NCBI GenBank assembly: GCA_025451535.1 | Contig: JANWKE010000172.1 | Coordinates: forward strand, 1-54,788 | Source: Verrucomicrobiia bacterium | GTDB lineage: Bacteria; Verrucomicrobiota; Verrucomicrobiia; Limisphaerales; UBA11358 | Direction of reading: 5' to 3' | DNA length: 54,788 nucleotides | Shown here: piece after piece, positions 8,825-17,496 of the stretch | Layout of the letters: each line of letters starts with the position of its first letter | Position numbering within the stretch: position 1 is the first letter of the stretch | Program-made: the position numbers and the translations under genes | The notes under the pieces: model-generated | Database searches by the model: none | Told to the model about the DNA's origin: nothing | Seen by the model: only the letters and a program-made list of their open reading frames with translations

Positions 8825-9883
8825 ATGGCACTCCTGGACGATATCGAGCCCCTGAAGCGAGCGGCATTGGCTGAATTAAAATCCGCCACCGACCTCGCCA
8901 CGCTCGAACAAAGCAAAGGCGTGTGGATTGGCCCGCACGGCAGGTTCACCGCGCTCATGAAACAGCTCGGTACGCTGTCGAAGGAGGAAAAACCCGCCGC
9001 CGGCAAGGCCATCAATGCTGCCAAGCTCGAACTTGAAGCCGCGCTCGCCGAACGCCGCGGCGAACTTGAGCTTGCGGCCGCGTTGCCGAAGGAACCGACC
9101 GATTTCAGCGCACCCGGCCGCCGCCGCGCGCTCGGCAGGTTGCATCCGCTCACACAGGTGACCGAGGACATTGTCCGCAGCTTCCGCAAAATCGGTTTCG
9201 TCGTCGCCGACGGCCCGGAAATCGAGGACGAATACCACTGCTTCGACGCGCTCAACACACCGGCCGACCATCCCGCCAGAGATACCCAGGACACGTTCTA
9301 TCTTGCCAGCACCGCGCCGAATGCGTCTCCCTCTCCCGGGGAAGAGGGCCGGGGTGAGGGCGGTCGTCAACCACAGTTGCTCCGCACTCACACCTCTTCC
9401 GTCCAAATCCGCGTGATGGAGAAGCAACCGCCGCCCATTCGCATCATCGTGCCGGGCCGCGTCTATCGCCGCGATAACGCCGACGCCACGCACAACCCGA
9501 CCTTCCAGCAAATTGAGGGACTTTACGTGGACAAAAATGTCACCGTCGGCGACCTCAAGGGCACGGTGGAATTCGTTTTCAAGGAACTGCTCGGCGAGGA
9601 GACAAAAATCCGGTTTCGCCCGCATTATTTCAGCTACACCGAGCCGAGCTTCGAGATTGATTTCAGCAACGCGCTGGTGAAGAAGTTAGGCAAGGACTGG
9701 TTGGAAATCGCCGGGTGCGGCATGGTGCATCCGCAGGTCTTCGAAAACGTCGGTTATGACCCCGAAATCTGGACCGGTTGGGCGTTCGGCTTCGGCATCG
9801 AACGCATCGCCATGATTCGTTATGGCATCAACGACATCCGCCTCTTTTACGAGAATGACGTGCGATTTTTGAAACAACTTTAA
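8825..9883 (+). CDS. pheS: Phenylalanyl-tRNA synthetase alpha subunit (with in-frame repeat insertion)
   Basis: This 352-residue class II synthetase subunit charges tRNA-Phe together with PheT. It has an N-terminal helical region (about 1-85), then GRLHPLT and GFVVADGPEIEDEYHCFDALN. Motif 2 follows with RVYRRDNADATHNPTFQQIEGL (given here only as landmark residues R-V-Y-R-R and H-N-P-T-F-Q). Motif 3 is GWAFGFGIERIAMIRYGI, and the C-terminus has NDIRLFYENDVRFL. Between DTFYL and LLRTHTS, which are nearly adjacent in E. coli PheS, about 20 extra residues (about 163-183) are encoded by a palindromic repeat at 9329-9360. The start at 8825 opens the conserved N-terminus; upstream codons in the same frame are not PheS-like. 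The frame is intact, so the enzyme is probably functional. Confidence 0.95.
   Translation: MALLDDIEPLKRAALAELKSATDLATLEQSKGVWIGPHGRFTALMKQLGTLSKEEKPAAGKAINAAKLELEAALAERRGELELAAALPKEPTDFSAPGRRRALGRLHPLTQVTEDIVRSFRKIGFVVADGPEIEDEYHCFDALNTPADHPARDTQDTFYLASTAPNASPSPGEEGRGEGGRQPQLLRTHTSSVQIRVMEKQPPPIRIIVPGRVYRRDNADATHNPTFQQIEGLYVDKNVTVGDLKGTVEFVFKELLGEETKIRFRPHYFSYTEPSFEIDFSNALVKKLGKDWLEIAGCGMVHPQVFENVGYDPEIWTGWAFGFGIERIAMIRYGINDIRLFYENDVRFLKQL
9329..9360. repeat. In-frame palindromic element inside pheS
   Basis: On the minus strand this reads CCCTCACCCCGGCCCTCT followed by CCCCGGGAGAGGG. It shares its left arm almost exactly with the element in pabB at 27166-27223, in the other genomic orientation. 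It encodes the Pro/Gly/Glu-rich stretch SPSPGEEGRGEGG in PheS. Confidence 0.8.
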
Positions 9884-9918
9884 TCGGTGGGGCGAGCGTA
9901 CTCGCGAGCCGTAACGAA

Positions 9919-9982
9919 GCTCCGTCAGGAGCGAAATATTTGTAGATACAAAATAAGAATGAAAACGCTCCGTCAGGAGCGA
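9919..9982. repeat. Two exact copies of GCTCCGTCAGGAGCGA upstream of the carbonic anhydrase
   Basis: The 16-base sequence GCTCCGTCAGGAGCGA occurs at 9919-9934 and again at 9967-9982, 48 bases apart. Each copy is itself a small palindrome (GCTCC/GGAGC). They lie in the 111-base gap between pheS and the carbonic anhydrase start. They could form a leader hairpin pair or be copies of a dispersed element. Confidence 0.8.
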
Positions 9983-9994
9983 CATCGAAAACGT

Positions 9995-10756
9995 ATGAAA
10001 ATACGATTAAATTGCGTCTCGTGGCTTGCCGTTCTGGCCATCGCACTGTTCATCGCGCCAGGTTGTCAATCTTCCAGGAAATCCCAGAACGCCTGCTGCT
10101 CGACGGCTGTCTGCTCCCTGCCGGCGCAGGCAGCCCCGCCCACCAAGGCAGCGCAGACGGCCATGACGCCGGCGCAGGCCTTGGCGGAGTTGAAGGCGGG
10201 CAACGCCCGTTTTGTGGCCGGCCATCCGTTGAAACGCAACCTGCCCGCCGATGTCAAAGCCACCGCCTCCGGCCAGCATCCTTTTGCTGTGGTTCTGAGT
10301 TGCATTGACTCGCGCCAGCCCATTGAAATCGTCCTGGACCAGGGCATCGGCGGTCTTTTCAGCGCGCGCGTGGCCGGTAATGTGCTGAACGACGACGTGC
10401 TCGGCAGCCTGGAATTCGCCTGCAAGGTCTCGGGCGCGAAACTGATTGCGGTCATCGGCCATTCCAATTGCGGCGCCATCAAGGGCGCCCTGGACGACGT
10501 GCAACTCGGCAACCTTACCGGCCTGCTCGCCAAAATCAAACCCGCAATGGACGCGGTTCCCGCCGACGTTCAGCCGCGCACTTCAAAAAATTATAAATTT
10601 GTGGATGGAGTTTCCGAAGCGAACGTGCGGTTGGTCATGCAACAAATCCGCGAACGCAGCCCCATCCTGCGTGAGATGCTCGATAACGGTCAAATCGGAC
10701 TGGTCGGCGGCATGTATGACCTCTCTACCGGCAAAGTCCATTTCTTCGAAAAATAG
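9995..10756 (+). CDS. Beta-carbonic anhydrase, exported lipoprotein type
   Basis: This 253-residue protein has a hydrophobic signal (LAVLAIALFIAPGC) ending in a plausible lipoprotein cysteine (A-P-G-C, not a perfect lipobox). A Cys/Ser/Ala-rich linker follows, then a beta-class carbonic anhydrase domain from about residue 60. The zinc ligands are visible: Cys with the Asp-Arg dyad in LSCIDSR, and His and Cys in GHSNCGAI. Such enzymes interconvert CO2 and bicarbonate, here most likely in the periplasm. The first ATG giving a signal peptide is 9995; an upstream extension of the frame would translate the GCTCC repeats and is rejected. It sits between pheS and pheT, an unusual place, nine bases before pheT. 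Confidence 0.88.
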   Translation: MKIRLNCVSWLAVLAIALFIAPGCQSSRKSQNACCSTAVCSLPAQAAPPTKAAQTAMTPAQALAELKAGNARFVAGHPLKRNLPADVKATASGQHPFAVVLSCIDSRQPIEIVLDQGIGGLFSARVAGNVLNDDVLGSLEFACKVSGAKLIAVIGHSNCGAIKGALDDVQLGNLTGLLAKIKPAMDAVPADVQPRTSKNYKFVDGVSEANVRLVMQQIRERSPILREMLDNGQIGLVGGMYDLSTGKVHFFEK

Positions 10757-10764
10757 TTTCATCA

Positions 10765-13308
10765 ATGAAAGTCATCTTTAACTGGCTTAAACAGTACGTC
10801 GATTTTGACTGGTCGCCCGAGGAATTGACCGAGCGGCTCACCATGCTTGGTCTTGAGGCCGAAAATGTCCTCAAAATCGGCGGCGAGTTTGAAGGCATCG
10901 TCGTCGCCCAAATCCTTACCAAGGACAAGGTGCCCGGCTCGGACAAGCTCTCCGTCTGCAAGGTCAACGACGGGAAGGGCGAACGCACCATCATTTGCGG
11001 CGCACAGAACCACAACGTTGGTGACAAAGTACCACTCATCCTGCCGAACTTTGCCCTGCCGCTGAAACCAGGCGAAAAAGAACCGTTCGTCATCAAGGAA
11101 CGGAAAGTTTTCGGCATCACCAGCCAGGGCATGATGTGCTCCCCGCAGGAACTTGGCCTGCCGGACAAGGTGGACGGTCTGCTCATTCTGCCCAAGGAGG
11201 CACCGATTGGAAAATCATTCGCCGAATACCTCGGTCGCAGTGGTGGCGACGTGGTTTATGATCTGGAAATCACGCCGAACCGGCCGGATTGGAACAGCGT
11301 TATCGGCATCGCCCGCGAAATCGCGGCGGTCACCGGTAACCAGCTGAAGATGCCAGAAGTCAGAAGTCAGAAGTCAGAAGTCAGAGTCGAAAGTTTGGTT
11401 TCGGTAAGGATCGAAGACGCGGAGCTTTGCCCGCGTTACACGGCGCGGGTTGCGAAGGGCGTGAAAATCGGACCCAGCCCGGATTGGCTCCAGACCACCC
11501 TGGAAAAAGTGGGAATTCGGAGCATCAACAACGTCGTGGACGTGACAAATTACGTCATGCTGGAGATCGGCCAGCCATTGCACGCGTTCGATTATCATCT
11601 CATCGCCAAAGGCAAGGACGGCAAACCAACCATCGTCGTCCGCCGCGCGAAAGACGGCGAAAAATTCAAGACCCTCGACAATATCGAGCGCAAACTCACA
11701 GGCGACATGTTGCTGATTGCCGATGAGCAGAAAGGCATTGCGCTGGCCGGCGTCATGGGCGGACAGAACACGGAAATCAACGAGAAAACCGTGGACGTGC
11801 TCATCGAGAGCGCCTATTTCTCGCCGACAAACATTCGGCGCACCTCCAAAGCCCTGGGTTTGCGCAGCGAATCCAGCTACCGCTTCGAACGCGGTGCGGA
11901 CATCGGCATCTGCGACTGGGCCAGCCAGCGCGCGGCACAATTAATTCTGGAAACTGCCGGTGGGCAATTGGCCGATGGCGGGGTGGACGCCCATCCGAAA
12001 CCAGCTGAACCGAGGCAAATCACTTTGCGCCATCACAAAGTAAATGAATTGCTCGGCATCGCCTTGAAGCCGGAGGAATGCGAATTCCATCTCGGGCAGC
12101 TGGGACTTAAGATTGCCAACCGCAAGGCGCGTCCGGTCGGCGCAAGCGGTCCGCCGGAACCGGTGACGTTTCAAATACCCACCTTCCGCGTGGATTTGAA
12201 ACACGAGGTGGATTTGATTGAGGAGATCGCGCGGTTGCACGGCGTGGACAAGATTCCGGCCACCCCGCCACGCGGCGCGATTGGCACAAACGAGTTTGAT
12301 GCGGTTCACGACCAGATTGCCGAGGCCCGGCGGATTTTGAGCGGTTTGGGGTTGAATGAGGCGCAAGGGCAGACGCTGATTGCAAAGCCAGAAGTCAGAA
12401 GTCAGAAGTCAGAAGAAATCGTGGCGCTGGCCAACCCGCTGAGTTCGGACATGGACGTGTTGCGACCGAGTTTGCTGCCGGGGCTGATTCATTCGTTGCG
12501 GCATAATGTCAGCCGCAAGAATTACGACGTGGCACTGTATGAGATTGGAAGGGTGTTCAAAAATGTAGCGCAGACGTCTCCGTCTGTCCCGATTCCATCG
12601 GAAGGTGTCCCGCCCGGTGGTGCGGCTGGAAGTCGCGCGAACCCGCAGGCTGGCAACCGGCGCTACATTGAAGAACGCCGGGTCGCCATTGCGCTTACCG
12701 GTCAACGCACCCTGCCCTTCTGGAGCGGGAATGAACGCGACGCAAAATTTGATGCTTTTGATTTGAAGGGCCTGATTGAGGAATTTTTGGAGCAGTTCGG
12801 CGTTCGCGGCGTGACGTACGGCAAAGGCCCCGAAAGTTCGGCGCTATTTCTTGAGTCCGCCATCATTGCACTCGGTGGCAAGTTGCCGCTGGGTGAGATG
12901 GGCCAACTCTCGCCGGTCCTGGCCAAAAAGCACGATTTGCGCGACGCAGTTTTTCTCGCGGAGTTGAGTCTCGATCAACTGCTGGCGCGGCGGAATTCAG
13001 CCAAAGCGTTCAAGCCGTTGCCGCAGTTTCCCGCCATCCGCCGCGACGTAGCGATGCTCGTACCCGAGGCGACAACGCATGACGCTGTTCTGCAAACAGT
13101 CCGGAAAGCCAAACCGGCGAACCTTGAAGGCGTCGAATTATTCGACGTGTTTCGCGGGAAAAATGTCCCCGCAGGACAAAAAAGCCTGGCTTACGCTTTC
13201 ACCTATCGCTCGCCGGAAAGAACTTTGACTGACGCCGAAGTCAACGCAGCGCATGTGAGGATCGTGGAAGCGTTCAAAGCGCAATTGAAGGCAACGGTGC
13301 GCGAGTAA
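10765..13308 (+). CDS. pheT: Phenylalanyl-tRNA synthetase beta subunit (three in-frame repeat insertions)
   Basis: This 847-residue PheT has the standard domain order. An N-terminal region and the EMAP/OB tRNA-binding fold come first (about 40-150, with PGSDKLSVCKVNDG and TSQGMMCSPQELGL). The B3/B4 editing region follows (about 215-400, with NNVVDVTNYVMLEIGQPLHAFD and GVMGGQNTEI). Then come B5 (about 410-490, RVDLKHEVDLIEEIARLHG), the synthetase-like core and a C-terminal FDX-ACB domain from about 748. Three insertions keep the frame: heptamer repeats at residues about 197-208 and 542-550, and a 104-base element at about 600-635 between VFKN and RRVAIALTG. Typical PheT is about 790-800 residues, so the excess matches the insertions. 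It pairs with pheS as an alpha2beta2 enzyme. Confidence 0.95.
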   Translation: MKVIFNWLKQYVDFDWSPEELTERLTMLGLEAENVLKIGGEFEGIVVAQILTKDKVPGSDKLSVCKVNDGKGERTIICGAQNHNVGDKVPLILPNFALPLKPGEKEPFVIKERKVFGITSQGMMCSPQELGLPDKVDGLLILPKEAPIGKSFAEYLGRSGGDVVYDLEITPNRPDWNSVIGIAREIAAVTGNQLKMPEVRSQKSEVRVESLVSVRIEDAELCPRYTARVAKGVKIGPSPDWLQTTLEKVGIRSINNVVDVTNYVMLEIGQPLHAFDYHLIAKGKDGKPTIVVRRAKDGEKFKTLDNIERKLTGDMLLIADEQKGIALAGVMGGQNTEINEKTVDVLIESAYFSPTNIRRTSKALGLRSESSYRFERGADIGICDWASQRAAQLILETAGGQLADGGVDAHPKPAEPRQITLRHHKVNELLGIALKPEECEFHLGQLGLKIANRKARPVGASGPPEPVTFQIPTFRVDLKHEVDLIEEIARLHGVDKIPATPPRGAIGTNEFDAVHDQIAEARRILSGLGLNEAQGQTLIAKPEVRSQKSEEIVALANPLSSDMDVLRPSLLPGLIHSLRHNVSRKNYDVALYEIGRVFKNVAQTSPSVPIPSEGVPPGGAAGSRANPQAGNRRYIEERRVAIALTGQRTLPFWSGNERDAKFDAFDLKGLIEEFLEQFGVRGVTYGKGPESSALFLESAIIALGGKLPLGEMGQLSPVLAKKHDLRDAVFLAELSLDQLLARRNSAKAFKPLPQFPAIRRDVAMLVPEATTHDAVLQTVRKAKPANLEGVELFDVFRGKNVPAGQKSLAYAFTYRSPERTLTDAEVNAAHVRIVEAFKAQLKATVRE
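11354..11381. repeat. CAGAAGT heptamer array in pheT (copy 1)
   Basis: Four exact tandem units of CAGAAGT run from 11354 to 11381 and a decayed unit follows. In frame they read EVRSQKSEVR, a seven-residue period, at PheT residues about 197-208, just after the NRPDWNS segment. Confidence 0.9.
12389..12415. repeat. CAGAAGT heptamer array in pheT (copy 2)
   Basis: Three exact CAGAAGT units plus CAGAAG sit in the same orientation as copy 1 about 1 kb away. They encode EVRSQKSE between QTLIAK and IVALANPLS, which are normally close together in PheT. Confidence 0.9.
12564..12667. repeat. 104-base in-frame element bounded by TGTAGCGC/GCGCTACA in pheT
   Basis: The ends are perfect 8-base inverted repeats: TGTAGCGC at 12564-12571 and GCGCTACA at 12660-12667. 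An inner small palindrome (CAGACG/CGTCTG) follows the left end. It is translated without stop as a Pro/Ser/Gly/Ala-rich loop of about 35 residues. The end sequence recurs at 46812-46870. Confidence 0.8.
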
Positions 13309-13322
13309 GTAGCGTCTGACAG

Positions 13323-13350
13323 GTGGCGAGAAGATCGGGTCACTCGCCAC
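13323..13350. terminator. Hairpin between convergent pheT and glycosidase-like gene
   Basis: GTGGCGAG (13323-13330) and CTCGCCAC (13343-13350) form a perfect 8-base stem with a 12-base loop, midway between two genes that end towards each other. No T-run follows on either side, so a terminator role is only a suggestion. Confidence 0.35.
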
Positions 13351-13360
13351 GCCCATCGTA

Positions 13361-15505
13361 TTACATCCATCGCTGTAGATTCTCCCAGCTCACTGACCAT
13401 TTGCCATTCTTCGGAAAGCCGGGTGCCGAGTCGTTCGGGCCGCCGGCCCAGCCCGCGCACATCATCGCTGCCACGGCGAGCAATCCACCGTTGCCCGGCA
13501 AGTAGGCGGGCAAATTGGCTCGCTGGAAAGTGTGGCCGTTGGGCAAATAACGGTTTTTAGGAGCGTCGAGCAGCAGGAAATCCAGTGCCAGTTCCGGTTG
13601 ACCGGTGCGCGCGGCGGCCATCGCGGCCATCGGGAAATCCCAGCCCCAGGAACGGTCCCACTGCCAGGTGTCCCGGACGCGCCGCGTCGTACGCTTCATG
13701 ATATCGGAATCCACACCATCGCCGGGTTGCATGCCGAGTGCGCCGAGCAACGCCGGATGCTCCCAATTCCATTTCGTGTAAGTGTCGGTCATGCCTGCCT
13801 GCATCAGATAAACGCCATCCTGAGCGGGCAGCGGTGAAAGTTGATTCAAAACCCGGTCCCAGTGCGGTTCACGCGGCAACCCCAGCCGCTCACGCCAGTT
13901 TTGTGCCAGACGCAGGCCAAACCGCCAGTAAGCCAGTTCAAACGCCGGGTTGGTGGTCGTCAGCGCGTCGGTATTTTCCGAAACGGTCTTTAACGGCGGG
14001 CCGAGAACGAATTGATTTCGCTTCGGGACGAACTCGGCATAGGACGCCATGAATTCCGCTGATTCAAAAACGATGTCCCGCCAGCGGACCAGGGTTTTTT
14101 TGTCCGGTCGCCGGCGGTAGGAAAGTTCGGCGTAGTAAATCGGGTGTGGTTGCTGCCAGATGAGCAGCGGGCCGATGGACGAGGGCGAATCGCGGCCGTC
14201 CGGGCCAATCATCTTGGGCCAGCGTGCGCCGCGATAACCCTGGCGCCGGGCGGTGTCGCGCGCCAGCGGCAGGATGCGCTCGTAAATGGCCAGGCTTTTT
14301 TCAAACAACGCGAAACGGTTCCAGGCGGTGAAGTGGACGCTGTGCCACCAGTGCATTTCCAGATGGAATTTTCCGTACCAACTGTTGCACAACAGGCCGG
14401 TCTCTGCGGACGGCAGCGAGCCGGCGCAGTGCAATGCCGTGTTATAAAGCGAAAGCACAATACGGCGTTCCAGCTCAGGCGCGCGCGGGTCGGTGCTGCC
14501 GGCCAGGTCGATTGCGCCACCGTCGTTCCAGAATCTCCGCCAATGTTTTTCAGCGGCGGATTGGGTTTGGGCGACACCCGGTAACTTTTCGGAAAATGGC
14601 CCCGACGAAAAGTGGCAGACGAATTCAATCGCCTCGCCGGCCTTTGCGCTCAGCAGAAATTCGTGTTCTGTGCGTTGCGCCAGTTCCGCACCGTCGCTCC
14701 ACTGCAACCCGGCGGCGTAATCGGTCGTGTCCAGCTTGCGCGCGAAGTCGGCGCGATTCTTGGTCGGGCGTAAAAGTGACGTCGCATGCCACTCCGGATG
14801 GTTCCAGTCGGCCATGCTCATGCCTGATGAAGCATAGGGAAACGCGAGGCGAACCGGCAACCGGCCATCCGCCAGAAGCGGCGATTCAACGCGCACGGCA
14901 ATCAAGTCCAATTCGGGATGGCAACAGGTTTGGACATGAACCGGCTGGCCCTCAAATTCAAAATAACTCTCCAGCAAACCGTTCCAGAGATCGAGCCTCT
15001 GGCGAATACTTTTCAAATCGTCAGATGTCGCCAGCGAGCCGTTGGATTTCTGCAATTCAAATCCGATTTGGCCCAGATGAAAGCGGTGTGGATTTTCACG
15101 CAGCCAGTTAAACAGCGCTTCCTGTCCCGTCGAATCTGTCGCGTAGCCGACGGAGCGTCCGTAAGTGTCGTAATCTTTGTAGCGGACATTTTTCGGGTCA
15201 AGCCCAGCGGGTGGTAGCGCGCGGTGCCAGGCCCAATGGGACGTGGTACAGAGCGGAAATTGATTTTCGGATTCAGTAGATAAGGTCTGCAATCCGGTCA
15301 CATCCGCAGTGAAGGCGAATTCGCCGTTGCCGACGGAGAGCGCGGCAAAAGGATCAAATTGCATTATTTGCGGATTATGCCGGCGGACCAATGCACGCCG
15401 GTCAACGTGGCCGGACAAATTTCCCAATACTGGCAACGGGCCGGCGGCGAGCGTCAAACCCGCTGCCCCGGTGGTTTGGAGGAACTGTCGGCGGTTGATC
15501 CGCAT
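13361..15505 (-). CDS. Tat-exported six-hairpin glycosidase-like protein
   Basis: This 714-residue protein starts MRINRRQFLQTTGAAGLTLA, a twin-arginine signal (RRQFLQ), so it is exported folded. The body begins with FDPFAALSVGNGEFAFTADVTG, the type of opening seen in (alpha/alpha)6-barrel glycosidases related to GH65 and GH95, with an N-terminal beta-sandwich (about 55-330). The middle has WYGKFHLEMHWWHSVHF and GYRGARWPKM, aromatic-rich stretches typical of a barrel active-site cleft. The exact family and catalytic acids cannot be assigned by eye. A sugar-degrading role in the periplasm or outside is inferred. The start at 15505 opens the Tat signal; it begins only seven bases beyond the end of the M48 protease gene upstream, so the genes probably share a transcript. 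Confidence 0.7.
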   Translation of the reverse strand: MRINRRQFLQTTGAAGLTLAAGPLPVLGNLSGHVDRRALVRRHNPQIMQFDPFAALSVGNGEFAFTADVTGLQTLSTESENQFPLCTTSHWAWHRALPPAGLDPKNVRYKDYDTYGRSVGYATDSTGQEALFNWLRENPHRFHLGQIGFELQKSNGSLATSDDLKSIRQRLDLWNGLLESYFEFEGQPVHVQTCCHPELDLIAVRVESPLLADGRLPVRLAFPYASSGMSMADWNHPEWHATSLLRPTKNRADFARKLDTTDYAAGLQWSDGAELAQRTEHEFLLSAKAGEAIEFVCHFSSGPFSEKLPGVAQTQSAAEKHWRRFWNDGGAIDLAGSTDPRAPELERRIVLSLYNTALHCAGSLPSAETGLLCNSWYGKFHLEMHWWHSVHFTAWNRFALFEKSLAIYERILPLARDTARRQGYRGARWPKMIGPDGRDSPSSIGPLLIWQQPHPIYYAELSYRRRPDKKTLVRWRDIVFESAEFMASYAEFVPKRNQFVLGPPLKTVSENTDALTTTNPAFELAYWRFGLRLAQNWRERLGLPREPHWDRVLNQLSPLPAQDGVYLMQAGMTDTYTKWNWEHPALLGALGMQPGDGVDSDIMKRTTRRVRDTWQWDRSWGWDFPMAAMAAARTGQPELALDFLLLDAPKNRYLPNGHTFQRANLPAYLPGNGGLLAVAAMMCAGWAGGPNDSAPGFPKNGKWSVSWENLQRWM

Positions 15506-15512
15506 TGTGTTC

Positions 15513-17492
15513 TTACTCTCCCGCCACAAATGGCGGCATCGGGCAGTCCAGGGTGTCGGCGATGGCACGGAGCAGTTCAGCTTCCGCTTCCAGAATGACG
15601 CCATCGGCGCCGATGGAATGGATGCAGGCTTCGACCAGGTTCTTTTTTATGAGCGGCGACGCCTGCGCGAGGCGGTTAAGCGCGGCGTCGATCTGATTCA
15701 CGCCGCATTGTTCGCGGGGCAGCAGCACCAGATCGGTTTCATCCGGTGCGCGCAGATAGGGCATGCCGGTTGCAAACGCCTTCTGGATTTCGGCGGCATC
15801 GCTGCTGCCGACGTTGGCCAGCGCCGAAAGCAGCACGGCGCAATCCGGCACGAGCGGTTTGAGCGAGTAGTATTGGACCACCGTGCGCGGCGCCTGGCCA
15901 AATTGCGGCGCGAGGTGGTGCAGAATAATTTTTTGGATGACAAATTCGAACAGTTCCACTTTCCCATCGCTTTGGACAAGCCACTGGAGGGTCTGCGAGA
16001 ATTGTGTGAATTGGCCGGCATTCAAATTCCGCAACGTGCCCAGGGCAAGGTTGATCATCGGCAAATGCGCGTGCGCGGCGGCCCGGGCGACATCGGGAAA
16101 CAACGCGGCGGTTTTTTGCTGGATCACCGGGTCAACGCGTTTGGCGAGTTCGGCCAGCTGCGTCGCGCGCATTTGGTCATCGTTGCTCAGCAGCATGGCG
16201 TAAACAAGCGCCACGGCGTCAAGGGGTTCGCGCGCGGCGGCCTTCACGCTGTCGGGCAGCGAATCCCGCAATTGTTCGGCGTAGTTCAGGTGCAATGGGG
16301 TCGGATTGCCCAGGTTCGGCAGAACGGTGTGCGATCTGATGACCGGAGGTCTTTCGGCATCGCCCGAAGCGAGAATGGCGCCGCCCAGGACGGTACCGAA
16401 GAGATTCGGCATTGGCTGGCGTTTCGGGGTTGAAACTGCCTCCGGCGGCCGGTCGCGGCCATCGTATCGAAGATAGGAAAATTTTCCGTCGAAGTTCGGC
16501 TCGAAGACACGGATGCGCTGGAGGAGCGGCGGGTGGGTTTCGAGCAGGCCGATGAACGGCTCGGAAACACCGTTGCCGAAAAACATGTGCGACAACTCTT
16601 CGGCGTGGGCGTGGCTGATGCGCGAACCGGTTTCGCCCAGGCCGCCAATTTTTTTCAGCGCGCCGGTGATGCCGCCCGGGTTGCGCGTAAATTGGACGGA
16701 AGAGGCGTCAGCGAGAAATTCGCGCTGGCGGCTGACGGCGGCCTGGATGAGTCGTCCAAAGAAAACACCGATATAGCCGATGAGCAATAAAACCAGGCCC
16801 AACAATGGCAACGGATTCTGGCCGCGCCCGCGCCCGCCGCCGCGCGACGTTTGCAGAAGCACCCGCCCGATGATGGCGAGGCAAAGGATTCCAAAAATAA
16901 TGCCCATGAGCCGGAGGTTCAGCCGCATGTCGCCATTGAGAATATGGCTGAATTCGTGGCCGATAACGCCCTGCAACTCGTCGCGCGAAAGCAGTTTCAT
17001 GCAGCCGCGCGTGACGGTGACAGTGGCGTCGCCCGGTTTGTGGCCGGCGGCAAAGGCATTGATGCCGTCCTCCGCGTCCATGACATAAACCTGCGGCACA
17101 GGCACACCGGAGGCGATGGCCATTTCTTCAACGACGTTGAGCAGCTTGCGTTCGTCGGGATCGGTGGTATTGGGGTTGAGGAGCCGGCCGCCCATCATTT
17201 CCGAGACGACGCTGCCGCCGGCGGCGAGCGACGAGGTTTTGTAGAGGCTGCCGATGCCGATGATGGCGAGCGTGGCAATGCTGACGCCGAAAAAAATCTG
17301 CGGGTTCCACGCGGAAAACTGCGGCTGTTCCTGCCTGTAATCAGCGCGCTCCTGATGCGCCTGGACGCCGAAAAAAATCAGCAGAACCGCGACATAAATG
17401 GCAGCGATCATGGCGGCCACGGCCATCGCAAAGTAAATAACCAGCCACTTCGTTTTGCGGTGGGCCTTGTCCTGTTGCTGGAAAAAATCCAT
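15513..17492 (-). CDS. Membrane M48-family zinc metalloprotease with C-terminal TerB-like extension
   Basis: This is a 659-residue protein (start MDFFQQQDKAHRK). Two membrane segments near the N-terminus (about 15-40 and 58-80) come before the protease domain. The zinc motif HEFSH is in VIGHEFSHILNGD near residue 160, followed by two further membrane segments and the third ligand region REFLADASS. This is the HtpX-like M48 layout. After about residue 330 comes a long helical extension (for example LVQSDGKVELFEFVIQKIILHHL) that resembles a TerB-type fold, ending near DGVILEAEAELLRAIADTL. HtpX-like proteases handle membrane protein quality control. The lemA gene lies immediately upstream; LemA/M48 pairs are common. 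A possible ATG two codons earlier (17498) is equivalent. Confidence 0.88.
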   Translation of the reverse strand: MDFFQQQDKAHRKTKWLVIYFAMAVAAMIAAIYVAVLLIFFGVQAHQERADYRQEQPQFSAWNPQIFFGVSIATLAIIGIGSLYKTSSLAAGGSVVSEMMGGRLLNPNTTDPDERKLLNVVEEMAIASGVPVPQVYVMDAEDGINAFAAGHKPGDATVTVTRGCMKLLSRDELQGVIGHEFSHILNGDMRLNLRLMGIIFGILCLAIIGRVLLQTSRGGGRGRGQNPLPLLGLVLLLIGYIGVFFGRLIQAAVSRQREFLADASSVQFTRNPGGITGALKKIGGLGETGSRISHAHAEELSHMFFGNGVSEPFIGLLETHPPLLQRIRVFEPNFDGKFSYLRYDGRDRPPEAVSTPKRQPMPNLFGTVLGGAILASGDAERPPVIRSHTVLPNLGNPTPLHLNYAEQLRDSLPDSVKAAAREPLDAVALVYAMLLSNDDQMRATQLAELAKRVDPVIQQKTAALFPDVARAAAHAHLPMINLALGTLRNLNAGQFTQFSQTLQWLVQSDGKVELFEFVIQKIILHHLAPQFGQAPRTVVQYYSLKPLVPDCAVLLSALANVGSSDAAEIQKAFATGMPYLRAPDETDLVLLPREQCGVNQIDAALNRLAQASPLIKKNLVEACIHSIGADGVILEAEAELLRAIADTLDCPMPPFVAGE

Positions 17493-17496
17493 CGGC

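Noticed and set aside
9901-9990. tRNA or small RNA in the palindromic gap before the carbonic anhydrase
   Set aside because: There is no cloverleaf or CCA end; the structure is explained by the two 16-base palindromic copies.
9887-9994. A longer start for the carbonic anhydrase at 9887
   Set aside because: The extra residues are a translation of the GCTCC repeats (LRQER twice) and would precede the export signal, which should be N-terminal.
11354-12415. CRISPR-like appearance of the repeated CAGAAGT sequences
   Set aside because: The units are seven bases in direct contact with no spacers, and they lie inside an intact pheT.
15309-16433. A 374-codon open frame on the plus strand opposite the glycosidase-like and M48 genes
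   Set aside because: It spans the junction of two well-supported minus-strand genes and shows no family features.
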